A stretch of 64,000 nt of DNA from Ctena decussata (lineage: Eukaryota > Mollusca > Bivalvia > Lucinida > Lucinidae), in assembly GCA_963989385.1 (NCBI GenBank), contig OZ022501.1:100152502-100216501 (forward strand), in the 5' to 3' direction. Below, one piece after another: positions 1 through 12,400 of this stretch. Position 1 is the stretch's first letter; each line of letters opens with the position of its first letter. Position numbers and translations under genes: made by a program. The notes beneath the pieces were generated by a model. That model had not been told where the DNA came from, ran no database searches, and was given only the letters and a program-made list of their open reading frames with translations.

Positions 1-414
1 TATGAATTACATTTCCTCGACTTTAAAATGTATGTTTGGCTACAAAAATTGTCTTTAAGCTTAATTACTAGAAAACGCAATGTAAGCATACATAACAGTT
101 TTTGTCAGTATCAGGGCGGCCATTTTGAGGCGGTTCCATCTCAGTACATCGAGTGTTAACATCTTGAATCTCAATCCAAACAGGTCTCTGATCAAAATGA
201 TACCACTCATGAAGGATCGTGGGATAGGGAGAACGGGCATGGTGACACTTCCGGGCCCATGGACTCTGCAATGTCCGTTGTTTTGTTCGTTCGTTTGTCT
301 TTTGTTCCAGGCTTTACCATTGGGATATGAGTTGCTAGTAATTGATTCTGTATTTTTACGACTAACTGCTTTGGGCATGGATCTTAATTGAATGTATTGT
401 CCGTTTATTACTTA
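1..414. other. Upstream intronic or intergenic stretch, nothing recognised
   Basis: I see no exon, SINE or array here. By comparison with the second paralog, this should be intron between coding exons 2 and 3 of TPMT paralog 1. Short open frames in both directions have no recognisable similarity and overlap each other. Confidence 0.4.
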
Positions 415-800
415 GAGAGGCGCGTGCTCGACTGGCTAGAGACGCACTACTATGTTTAGAGGAACGCGTGGTCGACTGGCTAGAGACGCACTACTATGTT
501 TAGAGAAACGCGTGCTCGACTGGCTAGAGACGCACTACGATGTTAAGAGAAACACGTGGTCGACTGGCTAGAGACGCACTACTATGTTTAGAGAGGCGCG
601 TGCTCGACTGGCTAGAGACGCACTACTATGTTTAGAGAGGCGCGTGCTCGACTGGCTAGAGACGCACTACTATGTTTAGAGAGGCGCGTGGTCGACAGAA
701 GTAAAGGGCGCTAGTGGCGCCCTTTACTACTGTCGACTGGCTAGAGACGCACTACTATGTTTAGAGAAACGCGTGGTCGACTGGCTAGAGACGCACTGCT
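415..800 (+). repeat. 44-bp tandem array built from a SINE tRNA-like 5' half
   Basis: About eight copies of a 44-bp unit occur here, each containing the core GTCGACTGGCTAGAGACGCA followed by ctactatgttta. The last copy runs straight into a complete tRNA-like SINE head at 771-838, so the unit is the 5' (A-box side) half of that head. Copies differ mainly at gaggcgcg versus gaaacgcg and gctcg versus ggtcg. One copy is split by a 35-bp foldback. Confidence 0.85.
691..737. mobile_element. 35-bp foldback insertion flanked by a GTCGAC duplication
   Basis: The 35 bp at 697-731 form a hairpin with 15-nt arms (one mismatch) around a TAGTG loop, with stem core TAAAGGGCGC. GTCGAC flanks it at 691-696 and 732-737, while sister units of the array have a single GTCGAC at this point. 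This looks like an insertion with a 6-bp target duplication. Because GTCGAC is itself palindromic, templated snap-back synthesis is an alternative. Confidence 0.6.
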
Positions 801-838
801 ATGGTGCAGAAGATCGCGGGTTTGAATCGCCGTTCCGC
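771..838 (+). repeat. tRNA-derived SINE head
   Basis: A tRNA-like stretch has an A-box-like region (GTGGTCGACTGGCTAGAG) and a B-box-like region (GGGTTTGAATCG). The sequence between them, GTGCAGAAGATCGCGGG, also occurs in a minus-strand copy at 26526-26600, so this is a dispersed SINE family. The B box deviates from consensus, so a functional tRNA gene is unlikely. Confidence 0.65.
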
Positions 839-1009
839 CAGCAAGTCGCTGAAAAGCTCTATCAACCCGGTATTAAATGAGTATCTTCTTCGAGCCAGGG
901 AAGAATAAGGCAGGGAAGGGGGAGTGAGCTTCGCTTTTTATATGGTGTTCCCAAGATATGGTGGGCCTCTTAACCACACTACCGGTACGGGCACTATGCT
1001 ACGGCGAAC

Positions 1010-1362
1010 CTATAATTTGACGACTTATGATATGACTCGGTGGGAAATGATTGTATTTTCCGTTTATTTTTCGGGGTTATGCCTTTGGACATAAAATAAT
1101 AGAAACTTTTTGAATTGGCAGCTGATTTTCAGGGCTTATGAATAAGGTTATAAGTTGGTAGGCACTGTCTGTGTTGTCCGTTTACTTTAGAGGTCATGAC
1201 TTAGGAGTTGGCGGGAACTGCTTATATTTTCCAATTATTTTCAGATCCTATGGCGCAGATTACGGGGTGGTGGGAACTTATTGCATTATCTGTTTATTCT
1301 CAAGGCTTTTGACTTAGTCTTTGAGGTAGTGGGAACTTATTGTATTATCCGTTTACTTTCAG
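1010..1362 (+). repeat. Tandem array of degenerate 3' splice site plus exon 3 start
   Basis: About six degenerate units of 55-62 bp precede the real exon. Each resembles the end of the intron (tccgtttactttcag) plus the first ~40 nt of exon 3 (ggcttatgacttaggctatg, then gaggtggtgggaactgatt). Unit boundaries fall near 1075, 1132, 1189, 1244 and 1303. Several units keep a plausible acceptor, such as gattttcag ending at 1131 and ttattttcag ending at 1243; others have lost it. The frames carry indels and stops, so these are not extra exons. They lie directly against the functional acceptor ending at 1362. Confidence 0.8.
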
Positions 1363-1495
1363 GGCTTATGACTTAGGCTATGAGGTGGTGGGAACTGATT
1401 GTGTGCCAGAGGCGTTAAAAGAGTTCTTAGAGAATAAAGTTAAAGTAGCATACACTGAAGAGAAAATAGATGGACTGGACGGCTGCCTGTACAAG
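1363..1495 (+). CDS. Paralog 1 coding exon 3
   Basis: The 133-nt exon lies between acceptor tttcag and donor AAG/gtaaaa. Its first base completes a Trp codon, followed by 44 residues starting AYDLGYEVVGTD and ending DGCLYK. It matches exon 3 of paralog 2 in length and phase, with 26 of 44 residues identical. Asp in VVGTD sits where the family places the acidic residue that contacts the SAM ribose. Confidence 0.88.
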
Positions 1496-4400
1496 GTAAA
1501 ACAAAATTCCAGATAAAGTCGGGGTTTGCTGATATTTCGAGAATGTTTTTTGCTTATTCAACCTTCATATATTGGAATACATTCTAATTTCATGACGAAA
1601 ATCTTTATTTTGACTAAATGGATACCTTGGTTGAGCCTCTTTAAAAGAAATAATAGGGGTATCATGGAAACTCGACATGTTTCATTCAAGTAAAAGGCAA
1701 AGGTAAAAATTTCACATAGCCTAGTGGCCTTTGGCGCAGTTGGGTTTGAGGCCCACTGTATTTTGGACACAGCATATGAAAGTCGGAGACCATCCCTTTC
1801 CTTTCGCTGCCATATTCTTCCCTGATTCGAAAAAGGTTTTCGAATCATTCAAGCATGTGAACAAAATTTAAGTTCTTCTGACACAGCGGTACAATCTGCT
1901 CGAAATGTATCGTTATAAGCACTGGTGACAGTATTCACTAATATTTATGCATTGCCTCATAAAACTGGGGAACGTAAAGAGATTTTTTTCTTTTTCTTTT
2001 TTTGAACAACTAGCAGATCTTCACAATACAGCTTTTTTTTCCTGGTTCTTCGTTCAGCAATGAAATATAAATAAGCAAAACAATAAAGAGGCTCTGACCT
2101 AAATGTACAGGTACATTGTATTGTTACAAATAAGGCCTGCAGTGATATCTGTGTTGGTTTCTGATCAGTTCTCTTTTCTTTGAATAAGTCATCGTTTGCT
2201 TGATAGAAAAAAAGCTGGTCTAGAAATAATCTTGGCTGATTCAGTTCGTCTAAAAGCTAATTTATCGAAGTTATCAGTGGCTTAACAAATTCCAAGAATG
2301 AGTGATGTATATATTGTAATTTTAACTGGGTCAACCTTAAAATTCAAAATATAACAGCGTTATACATGTTATATAGGAGCGACAACGTTCCGTCTACATG
2401 ATACTTTTTCAAAACAACATCCGTAACCTACTTTTATGATACTTACATTGCGTCTGTTAAAAGAGGTTGCCTTGCCGAGAATGCTAACTACAATTTAACT
2501 CGACAACAGGCAAGCTGGGCCGCGTGGCGCAGTCGGTAGCGCGTCTGACTAAAGAGCCAGTGGTCCCCAATTTGAAACCCTGCCCGGCCACTTACTTTCG
2601 TGGAGGTTGATTCTTCCCCTTTCGCTGATTCAAGAAAGGCAGTTGTCAGTTACTGGCGAAAGTATGTGTACTTAGTACTGGTAAACCGCTTAGGAGGTCT
2701 AAACCTGCCCAGGAATGGTGTGGTTAGGTTAACTGACCATCCTGACATGACCATAGCTGTTTATCGTGGACATAAAGCAACAACACAATAACAACAACAG
2801 ACATATTTACAATGTTATACCAGCTGTCAGAGATCCGTTCCCTGGTGACTCATTTTGCAAAACCGTAGCAATTTATTATGTTATATATTAATCTAGAGTG
2901 AAGACAAGAGAATTCGGCTGTATTGCTGTGATGTCCTCAAGTTCAGTGGGTAAGAGAAGCCTAAATCCTTCGTAGGGATCAAACATGGTTTTTCATGCAT
3001 TAGCGTTTGCAAGCAATTCGGGACCTGGGAGGGAGCTGGTAAATGTTAATGCAATTGAAAACAATGTTTGATAGCTGTTATTGCCCCACAACCACAACGC
3101 TACGAAAATTAAGAAAATGTTTGACCATATCGCCAGTACCTACCAGATATCTACACGCATTGTGTATTTCTATATCAAAATCCTCGTTTCAGGCCATGGT
3201 CAGCTATCGTGATTTTTTAACCCTTTAGCGACAATTCACAAGTGAAAATCATGTTTACTTCCCTTTTCACTCTATGTCATCCGCACTTCCATTTTTACAA
3301 TATCCGAATTTGTATAACTCTTGTGTACATTGTTTTATCGATACATTAATCTGCAACTGAAAACTTCCGCTTGCTTCTGTATAATTGAGTATTGGCCTCC
3401 TTGCATATGAAAAGCCGCAATGCCATGCATTAACAGCGCGTGAATTTCCTTGTTAATACACAGCCTTTCGCCTGTTAATGCACGACTTTCGATAGCATGC
3501 GGCACTGGTTTTTATGTATTAATAAGTTTTCATATGTTCCGCTAGTTGAACCTGTATATGTGTGTCATAGCTTGGTGTGTAGCAGGCCCATTTTATTATT
3601 GACACAGAATAAAAGGCTCTATTTTCACTTTCACGGGTCAATGACAGCCTGCTGAACAGAGACAGCTGTTCGCCCAAGCGATAATGTACTTTACGTTATG
3701 TGTGTGCAGTGACCGAGACTCAGATCGTCCTGTGCGACCATGTAGTCTGGTTAGTATTCTTTGTAAACACTAAAATTCTTTCTTTGGGCCCTGATAAAAA
3801 TTACCTTGTGAAAACTTTTTTCTTAGACTGCGCAGATGCACAGACCGGTATATTTCTCTCTTGTCGGATGTAATGATATGCCTCCCCGATGGCAACAGCC
3901 TCGGCCAGTTTGCATTGTAAGAGCCCAGAAAACAAATAAGTGCTCTACTTACCCAGTCAGACTTACAAGCTGTTTTCCCGTGTCTCTGAAAACAAACTCC
4001 AGACAGCGTGTCATGGTTAAACACAGGAAACATCGCGGTACCATAAGTTTTAACTTCCTAGGCTACGACAGTACTGTGAAACCTGTCTTAAGGGGTCACC
4101 CAAGGCAAGGACAAAAATTGGCTGCTTAAGACAGGTGACCCCTTAATACAGGTTCATTTGCACTGTATTTTGGTTCACGGGACCCAGAAAATGTGTCTGC
4201 TTAAGACAGGAGGTCCTTTAATAGAGGTGACCACATGAGCAGGTTTGACCGTAGTTTTGCATATGCAAGCTGAGAGTTCAAAGAGCTGAACTAGTTCAAG
4301 GTTGTTGCCACGACTACCGATTCTGATTTAATATTCTCTCTTCTTCCGCGGAATATTCTTAACAAGAAATATCTTTATAAAAGATAAACGTTGCAAGAGA

Positions 4401-6403
4401 AATATTAAGTGATAAAGTGCCGGGCACGGTACCTCGGTCGGAAGCGTGTCCGCTGCCGAATGCTAGCGACACCGAGTTTGATCCTCGCGTCCGGTACGTT
4501 CTTTCGTGGAGACATTTCCCTCTCTTCCGTTGATTTTAGAAGAACAGCAGTCAATTCAGAGCGAAGGAATGTGCACTCAGTACTGGTAAACTGCCTCCGT
4601 GAGGCTTGCGCAGAAACAGTGTAGTTAGGTTACTTACCTGTTCGACATTTTCCCGTTGGTTTAAACATATTTATTGCTTCTCTGTTACAACTAACATACA
4701 ATCAGGTGTAAACAGTACAAGCTTAGGGATTGGAACGAAAGCAAAATGCTTATCGAGTTCCTCTCCCTGACGTGAGAAAATTGTACACAATATGGCGGAA
4801 GCTGTACATAGTTAAAGGTATATTACATTTTAAACCAATTTTTGTACTACATGAGATAACTAAGCAGAACTCCAACTAATCAGTAGACAAAAATAACCAA
4901 TGGAAGAATAGCACTTATAACCCTATAGAATGATATTACAAAAGAGCAGAGGAAAACAAAAATCTAGATCTATAGGTATGTCTAAATATATTAATCACAA
5001 AATGGTAAGGGGAGTTAATCACGAAATGGTAAGGGGAGCAAAATGGTTGCCAACTGGGCCGTAAGCCCCCCCCCCCACCCCACCCCCCAAAAAAATAAAA
5101 TAAAAAAAAGCAAACAATTAAGTTATGTTTTGATAACTGATTACCCACAAATGAGCGATACCCGAATTGACGTTTTTCTTAAAGACCAACTAGTCAGTCC
5201 TCCGTCTTTTATTTTCCGTCAACCTTCGGAAAAAGCTGTGTGTCAAGTCCAATACGATTGGCAACAGGCCGATCTGTTTATTATACAGTCATTTGACCTA
5301 TTCCGACGCACGTTTCAGTCGACCGTGCGCTACAGTCTAAATACACTGTCATTTTTTATTTTATTTGTGTCAGTAAATGAATAAAAGTCTCTTGTTTAAG
5401 GCACTTTGTTTGGGTTCACAAACTATTTGAGGAAGATAGGGAAATCTGACGACAACCAGACGTTGTCGTTTATCCTATTTCGACGCACCTTCTTCTGTTC
5501 CGGTGGATCTGTATATTTTTACAATACATCGAAAGAACCACCGAGGGGCGCCCCAAAAGTAAACTGTCGGATTATTACTAGCTCGATGAAAGATGATTTT
5601 ATGCAGACAAATGTCTATTTGACATAACTGATTATTTAAAACATCTGATTATACACACGGCTTCGCTGAAAAATTATTTCGCTGATTCAGTGCCCGTAAG
5701 TACAATGCTTGATATTTTTATCCAGGATTCTATGATAAATGACAATTCAAAATAAAGCAATATGGAGTTGTATTGCATGACGAGAATGCAGCACTAATAT
5801 GGATTTCAGAACTCGGAGACATTCCCAAAATATACTATCCACCGGAATAGGCTAAATGAGCTAATGAATTAAAATTTCAATAAACCTAAGTAGCTGATTT
5901 TATTTCATTTTGATATTTATCGGTTTAGATAGCTAATAAAATGAGCAATCGACAGACATATAGGTTTACGACATATTTGTTTACACAAATATTGTCCGAC
6001 TCTATTTTCACAGTTGGCCTGGAAACATCTGTCATTTTTCTTGTTAAATATGCATTACCAGCCAATTTTAAACTCAATTTTCCGTATCTTTGATTGATAA
6101 ATGAGACCCTTACTAAATGTGGATTTGACAAATAAATATTGAAGGTAATTACCAAAAAATCATTTCGCTTCTAGCTTGTTTCGTTGCAGAGAAAGAAACA
6201 GGATACACGGGAATAGGTGAATTCGCCGGAATAGGTCAAATGAGTGTACCGGCCAATGGAATGGCGTAAAATGTAGGTCAATAGTAAGGTTAGACGTTGC
6301 CTGACGGCAGCGAGAGAAAAAAAAGAAAGAAAAAAAAGAAACTTCCATTTTTGGAATCTGTTTTAGCCGAGAAAACTGCCGGATTTTGTTCTAAAGTGTT
6401 TTC

Positions 6404-6454
<51 letters not shown>

Positions 6455-9400
6455 ACGTTCTTGTTTATTTTCTGAGAGCATTATGACTATAGGAGTAGTA
6501 GGTAGTTAGAGACCCACTTTATATTGGTTACAGCATATGGAAGGTGAAACCCAAGCCTGTCCTTTCGTCGCATATCTACCGTCTTTGATTAAATCTTTGG
6601 TTGAGACGGACAGTGTCAAAGCCTCGGAGCTAGCGGAATTCGAACTGGCGACCTTGTGCACTGAAATCTAGAACTCTAACCACTTGACTACGGTCCCTCT
6701 TGAAGTTGAATATAATTGTAAAGCAAGGCATATATCTACCAACAATACCTTCAGTTTTGGAGTTTTAGGGCCGATGTCACGTCAATTATAACTAAGATTA
6801 ATAAGTCCGTGGTCTATTTTACCGTAAGATGCAATGTAAAATTTTATTGTTCCGAATGCAAATCCATGTACAAAGTGCGACGTGAAGTCGGGCCTTAATG
6901 ATAAATGTGTTTGGACGCCAAATCTGCATAGACTAGTCTAGACTTTACCAATGACATGTTGTTTTGGTCACTTACAATAGAATGCTGATAGAGATTAGAT
7001 ATTTACTGTGTAATGGCTCGGTCCAAGTCTGAATTCATTTATTTTCAAAAATAAGAATTTAATATCAAATCAATATGCAACTTCGTATTATTAAAACGGC
7101 ATGTAGAAGAAAATGGCTCAATAAGAAACATACCATATGGAATTTTCAAAGACTATGATATGGTAAATGTATTAAGGTTCCTGTAGGTCATTTAACATAG
7201 CTCTGTTCCATTATTTCAGTTCTGTTGAGGGACAGTGTGGGGCCATTGTAGACTCGGCGTCAATTACCTCTATAAACAAACAGGATCTGCCAAAGTAAGT
7301 CTACAGTGTTGATGTGGTCTGATACTGGAGAAAATATACATAGGCCAAAACTTAAATTCATGGCTAAAGTAATTTTTAAGACATCACAACATATATTCTT
7401 CAGCAAAGCATTGAATTTGTCTGGTTTCCTCAGGTATATGGAAATCGTGTTTCAACATCTAGACATGACATAGCATACGAACAGAAATAAATTGTAATAT
7501 TGATATTGGTAAAGTATTTACAGGGAAATGTTCTGTCTACTCTTAAAGCAAGTTTGGTTGCTATGGTGATGTATGTATGACGGATTAAAAAAATCTGTAC
7601 TGTTTATGTTCATGGTTATCAGGCTTATTCACAGGGGAGGAAAAAATGGTGGCCCGACCGTAAACAATGTACGTACACTTTAATCTGTCAGCATGATGCG
7701 CCGTCCGTGTGTACAGCCATATGTAACTGTTTTCTAGTCATTAATCGCATCTCCTCTCTACCAACTGTTTCTGTCTAGTTTGTCGAGACTAAACTATAAA
7801 GCTCTTTGTTTGTCCAACAGTGCTTAACAAGAGTGCAAAAGCCTGTCACCAAATATCTCAGCAACTGATCGTTTATACTGCATTGTCCCTAATAACTAGG
7901 TAAAGGGTGTGCCATTATCATAGTTACTCGCACACCATTATTATGAGAAGTTGTACAGTGTTAAGTCTTTCTTCTTCTCCCCTATTTCCAATTCTTCTGA
8001 GAGATACTGATCTAGACCGATTCTGCCCTATGCATAGCCATTTATTTATTATTTATTCATAATGTAATTAGTATAAGCTCATTAAATCCCGTCCATCTCA
8101 GAATCCGATATTTTTTAGTGTTGAACAATATTCTGATGAGACTGTGTGAATGCACAGGCTGATCTGAGTCTTTCTATTGCTCATTCAGTAAGGTACGTTT
8201 TCACGCAATGTCAGTATTGTAATTTGCAGATATGTGGAGCATCTGATATCTTTGATGACACCAAACTGCCGTACAGTTCTCTTCACCGCAGAGTTTGATG
8301 AAAATATATACCCCGGTAAGACAGTACTGTAAAATTTAGTCAGACTCCTTTCAGCTCTGATTTTAAACATAATTGAGCCGCGACACGAGAAAACCAACAA
8401 AGTGGTTGTGCACCCAGCGCAGACTCAGATCAACCTCGGCATCCGCCCAGTCTGATCAGACTCTTTGCTAAGCGCTTAAAGGGTAGCTAAGGGTCTAAGC
8501 TACCTCAATGTGGACAGCAACGACTCTGATCAGACTGGGCGAATGCCCAGGTTGATCTGAGTCTGCGCTGGGCGCATAACCACTTTGTTGGTTTTCTCGT
8601 GTCGCGGCTCATATAAGTCTACAGGATTTTATATATGTACATGTATATTGCCCGCGGAGACGGGCAGGTAACCACGATGGACTAAATTCATTTTTGTGAA
8701 ACTTAAGATATTTCAAAGTGTAAAGAAACTACAGACTAAAACACCTTTAAGACAACGACTCTGTCAGAAAGATATCGAAATTTTCCCGTTAACAATGAAA
8801 GCCAGGATATGTCAAAGACTAATGCGCATCCTTCTTTGAAGAAAGTCATAAACGAAGTGCTTGCGGACGGATGGACGGACGACAGACGTATGGATGGACG
8901 AACAGACAACCAGCTGAAAAACTTAATACATGTACCCCACCACACGGTAAAAAATAAAGAAAACAAAACGTTTAATACCAGGTGCTGTAACTACTCATTA
9001 TATTAACAGAAGTTCTCCAGCAAACAGGCGCAGTTTGGTCAATTTTTAACACAGAAGTTCCCCAGCAAACAGGGACAGTTTGGTCAATTTTTATCAGCGA
9101 AGTTCCCCAGCAAACAGGCGCAGTTTGGTCAATTTTTATCAGCGAAGTTCCCCAGCAAACAGGGGCAGTGTGTTTAACTTTTAACACCGGTGGATAGTGA
9201 ATAAATGAATGAATCAACGCCGATCTGATGTCACGACCGTGAGTCTGAGTAATTGCTCAGTCAGAGTGTCTATCAGTCTTGGCGGCAATTATACGTTGAT
9301 GGCGTTGTATGTACCTACCGGGTAGCAACTTCCACTATATTTATATGATTATATCTATACATTTTGTAATGCAGACATTATGTTGACTTCCGATGAGAAA

Positions 9401-12400
9401 ATAATATAGTTACCAAAAGGTAAAAAGCTCTAGGAATCAACGTCGAACCAACGCCGACCCCACATTACACACTGAACCGACGCTGATTCAACGGTTTTAG
9501 TTCCAGCTGGGAAGCAACTTTCACCGTATTTATATGAATGTGTCTGTATAGTTTGTGATGCGGATAGCTTATGTTATTTTCTCAGAGTAGAGTAAAATAT
9601 AGTCATCAAAGGTAAAAAAAGAAAGAAAAAAAAACAACTAGAGACACAACCTTTAATCGGCGTGAAATTGGCGCCAATCAAACATTGTGACGTTTAATCA
9701 ACGTTGATTTTATGTTGATTCAGTGTAGTGTATGCCCACCGGGAATCAAGTTTCACTATTTTTATATGAATATGTGTATATAAGTTAGTAATTCGAGAAA
9801 AATATCATCTGGCTCAAATTTTAAAGGTAGATTCCTGTACTTTGGAATTGCAACATAATTTTGATGATCGTTCATCCAAGTTGTTGGAAAGCACTTATAA
9901 AAGGGAATGAATAAGTTTCACTAAAAAGTGTAAATCAAAACAATATTAGAAAAGTTGTTTTGCAAGGGATTTCCTAACTCTGCTTCGCCCACCAGTTAGC
10001 GCTATTTTTAGTTCGCGCCAAAATAGATAACGTGGCTGACGCCATGCTGCATTGCATTTTGGGATAGTTTTAACCCATCCGCCATGCCCGGACCTCTAGG
10101 AGAGCTCACGGCAAGGGAAAATTGACCTTTGGAGAATGGCATCAGAAATCGCCCACTTAAAGACATAATAAACATAGTTATTTTTAGAGCTGGAATTCCA
10201 ACGAAAGATAATAAACCAAAAGGGAAAACGACTATTTTCTTCAACATCTGACGAGTTTCTCAGTAGCAACAAATTCAGAAAAATAAGAGAATTCAATACT
10301 GCTCAGAAAAAGACGAAATTATTTTGTGGACATAATTGTTACCGCTAGTCCAGGAACCTACCTTTAAGATCAGATCTAGATACAGTATCGTGTCCTTATC
10401 AGTGTCTTTGCTGTATATTGAATGTTTCTCAAAGTTTCCGTACGATCTGAGGTCCCTAACAGAGTGTCTGAGTAATTGCAGATATCAGTCTGGGCCGCAA
10501 CTAAGGTCATATTGGAAATGTTGGGGGTTTCTTTAATAGTGGTTGCCACTATTAAAGAAACCCCCAACATTTCCAATATGACCTTAGTTGCGGCCCAGAA
10601 GACGATACAGAAAATACAAATCAGGCGTCCCTCTCTCTCTCTCCCTCTCTCTCTCTCTCTGTTTTCCAAACAGAAGTCGATTGATATAATGAGAGATTCA
10701 TTATTCCATGATGACATTACCATTTCAGGTCCTCCTCATAGTCTACCCCAATCACTGATAGAAGACTTGTTTGGTAAGTTTCTTCCTGTTTAATGTATTT
10801 ACTTTGAACCACTAACCAGAGAATGTCACTGAAACGTCAAGTCATTGTAACAACTGCACCGCTCATTCACTTAGTTATTCGAATTAACGAGAGAACTTGC
10901 GAAGTTTTGCAGACAAGCTTCTCATTTCTTTGATCTGGAATGGCCATAGACAGATTCGGTGCCAGGAGGCGCGAGTTATGAATTCATTCCCTTCAGAAAA
11001 CGGTTTAACGGAATTATAAGCTATCATGCTTTGTAAATGCACTGAACCATTATTTGTAATCAAGAATTCACAACTTTGGAGATACTGTTCGGTGACTCAT
11101 TTGTGGAAAAAAACACGTTCGCGATACATACCAGTTTTTATAACTACAATAATCATCGTTATGTCCTTGTAGAACAGAAATATTAAACTGCAGTGTTGTT
11201 TTTTTATTTTAATTATTAATATTCACAGCGGGGATACATCCTTGTTATGACGCCTTACATACGTTTCACCTACCTGTATGTTTATACGACGTAGGTTTCA
11301 ACATTGTTGCCACCTAAAGTCCGTATAGTCCTACCAGAGGTATGAAATGTTTAAACAAAACTTATTATGAAAAGCAATTCAACCGTTGATAAAAATATGA
11401 GTTATGTGCATATACTGAGTCCTCTAACTGGCAAAAATGGGAACATATTTTTTAATAATGACAATTTGCTCTACAAAATTCAATTCCCTTTCACCGTTTT
11501 TCGTCGAACGATGCTATAAAACAAAAGCGTGATAAAGAAAGGATCCCACGCATGAACATTGTGTTTTTACCGTTTTATTTACGTTTATGATATCGAAGGT
11601 AGGTTATATTAAGTGGCACCTAAATGCGCTAAATAGTTTTTAAACCATTTTTATGTGAATTTCGGGAATGTTTTAAACTGGCTAATCACGGTCATTTACT
11701 ATGACCAAACTGTACCTGGTGTTGTCTCACGACAAAATATTTCATGTAGGCTACTTTCACTACTGACAGATTAAAGGGGTACATCTCAAAATGATTTAAA
11801 TGCAGTCTAGGCCTATTGTCTCCCTAGTACATATTTACCTTGGCTATCAAAACATTAAACTAGTTGGAGAATCATTTATTTGTAAAGAAAAGTTTCTTTC
11901 TTTTATAGCAAATGTAATGTGATTCTTAGCTTCCAATCGTAGGCTTAACATACCAATACCTTTGCATCTATTGACATCATCTTACGTCATGCTGAACTCT
12001 GTCTGACATCACAATAGCTGAAAGAGTATGCTAGGCATAGGAGCAAGGGTATGGTATGCCTACTACTGTCAGTGCAATGGCAATTGAAATGTGCCTTATC
12101 AAAAGAAAAAAATATAAGAGCCGCGAGACGACAAAACCAATGCGGTTGTGCGCCCAGCGCAGACTCAGATCAGCCTGGGAATCCGCCCAGCTTGCTCAGA
12201 CCCTTCGTTAAAGGCTCAAAGGGTAGCTAAAGGTTTATGCTACCACCATGCGGACAACGAAGATTCAGATCAGACTGGTCGGATGCCGAGGCTGATCTGA
12301 GTCTGTGCTGGGCGCACAACCCTATTGTTGGTTTTGTCGTGTCGCGGCTAAAAAATAAAAGGAAAGGTCTAGTGCCAGTCGACTGGCAATAGCCATTTTA

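Noticed and set aside
1..1009. Exons 1-2 of TPMT paralog 1
   Set aside because: No sequence encoding a WTPQEW-like start or a PCCGNSADMK-like motif was found; they are presumed upstream of the window.
2519..2592. A functional tRNA gene
   Set aside because: The acceptor and anticodon stems have mismatches, the B box is decayed, and a SINE body and tail follow.
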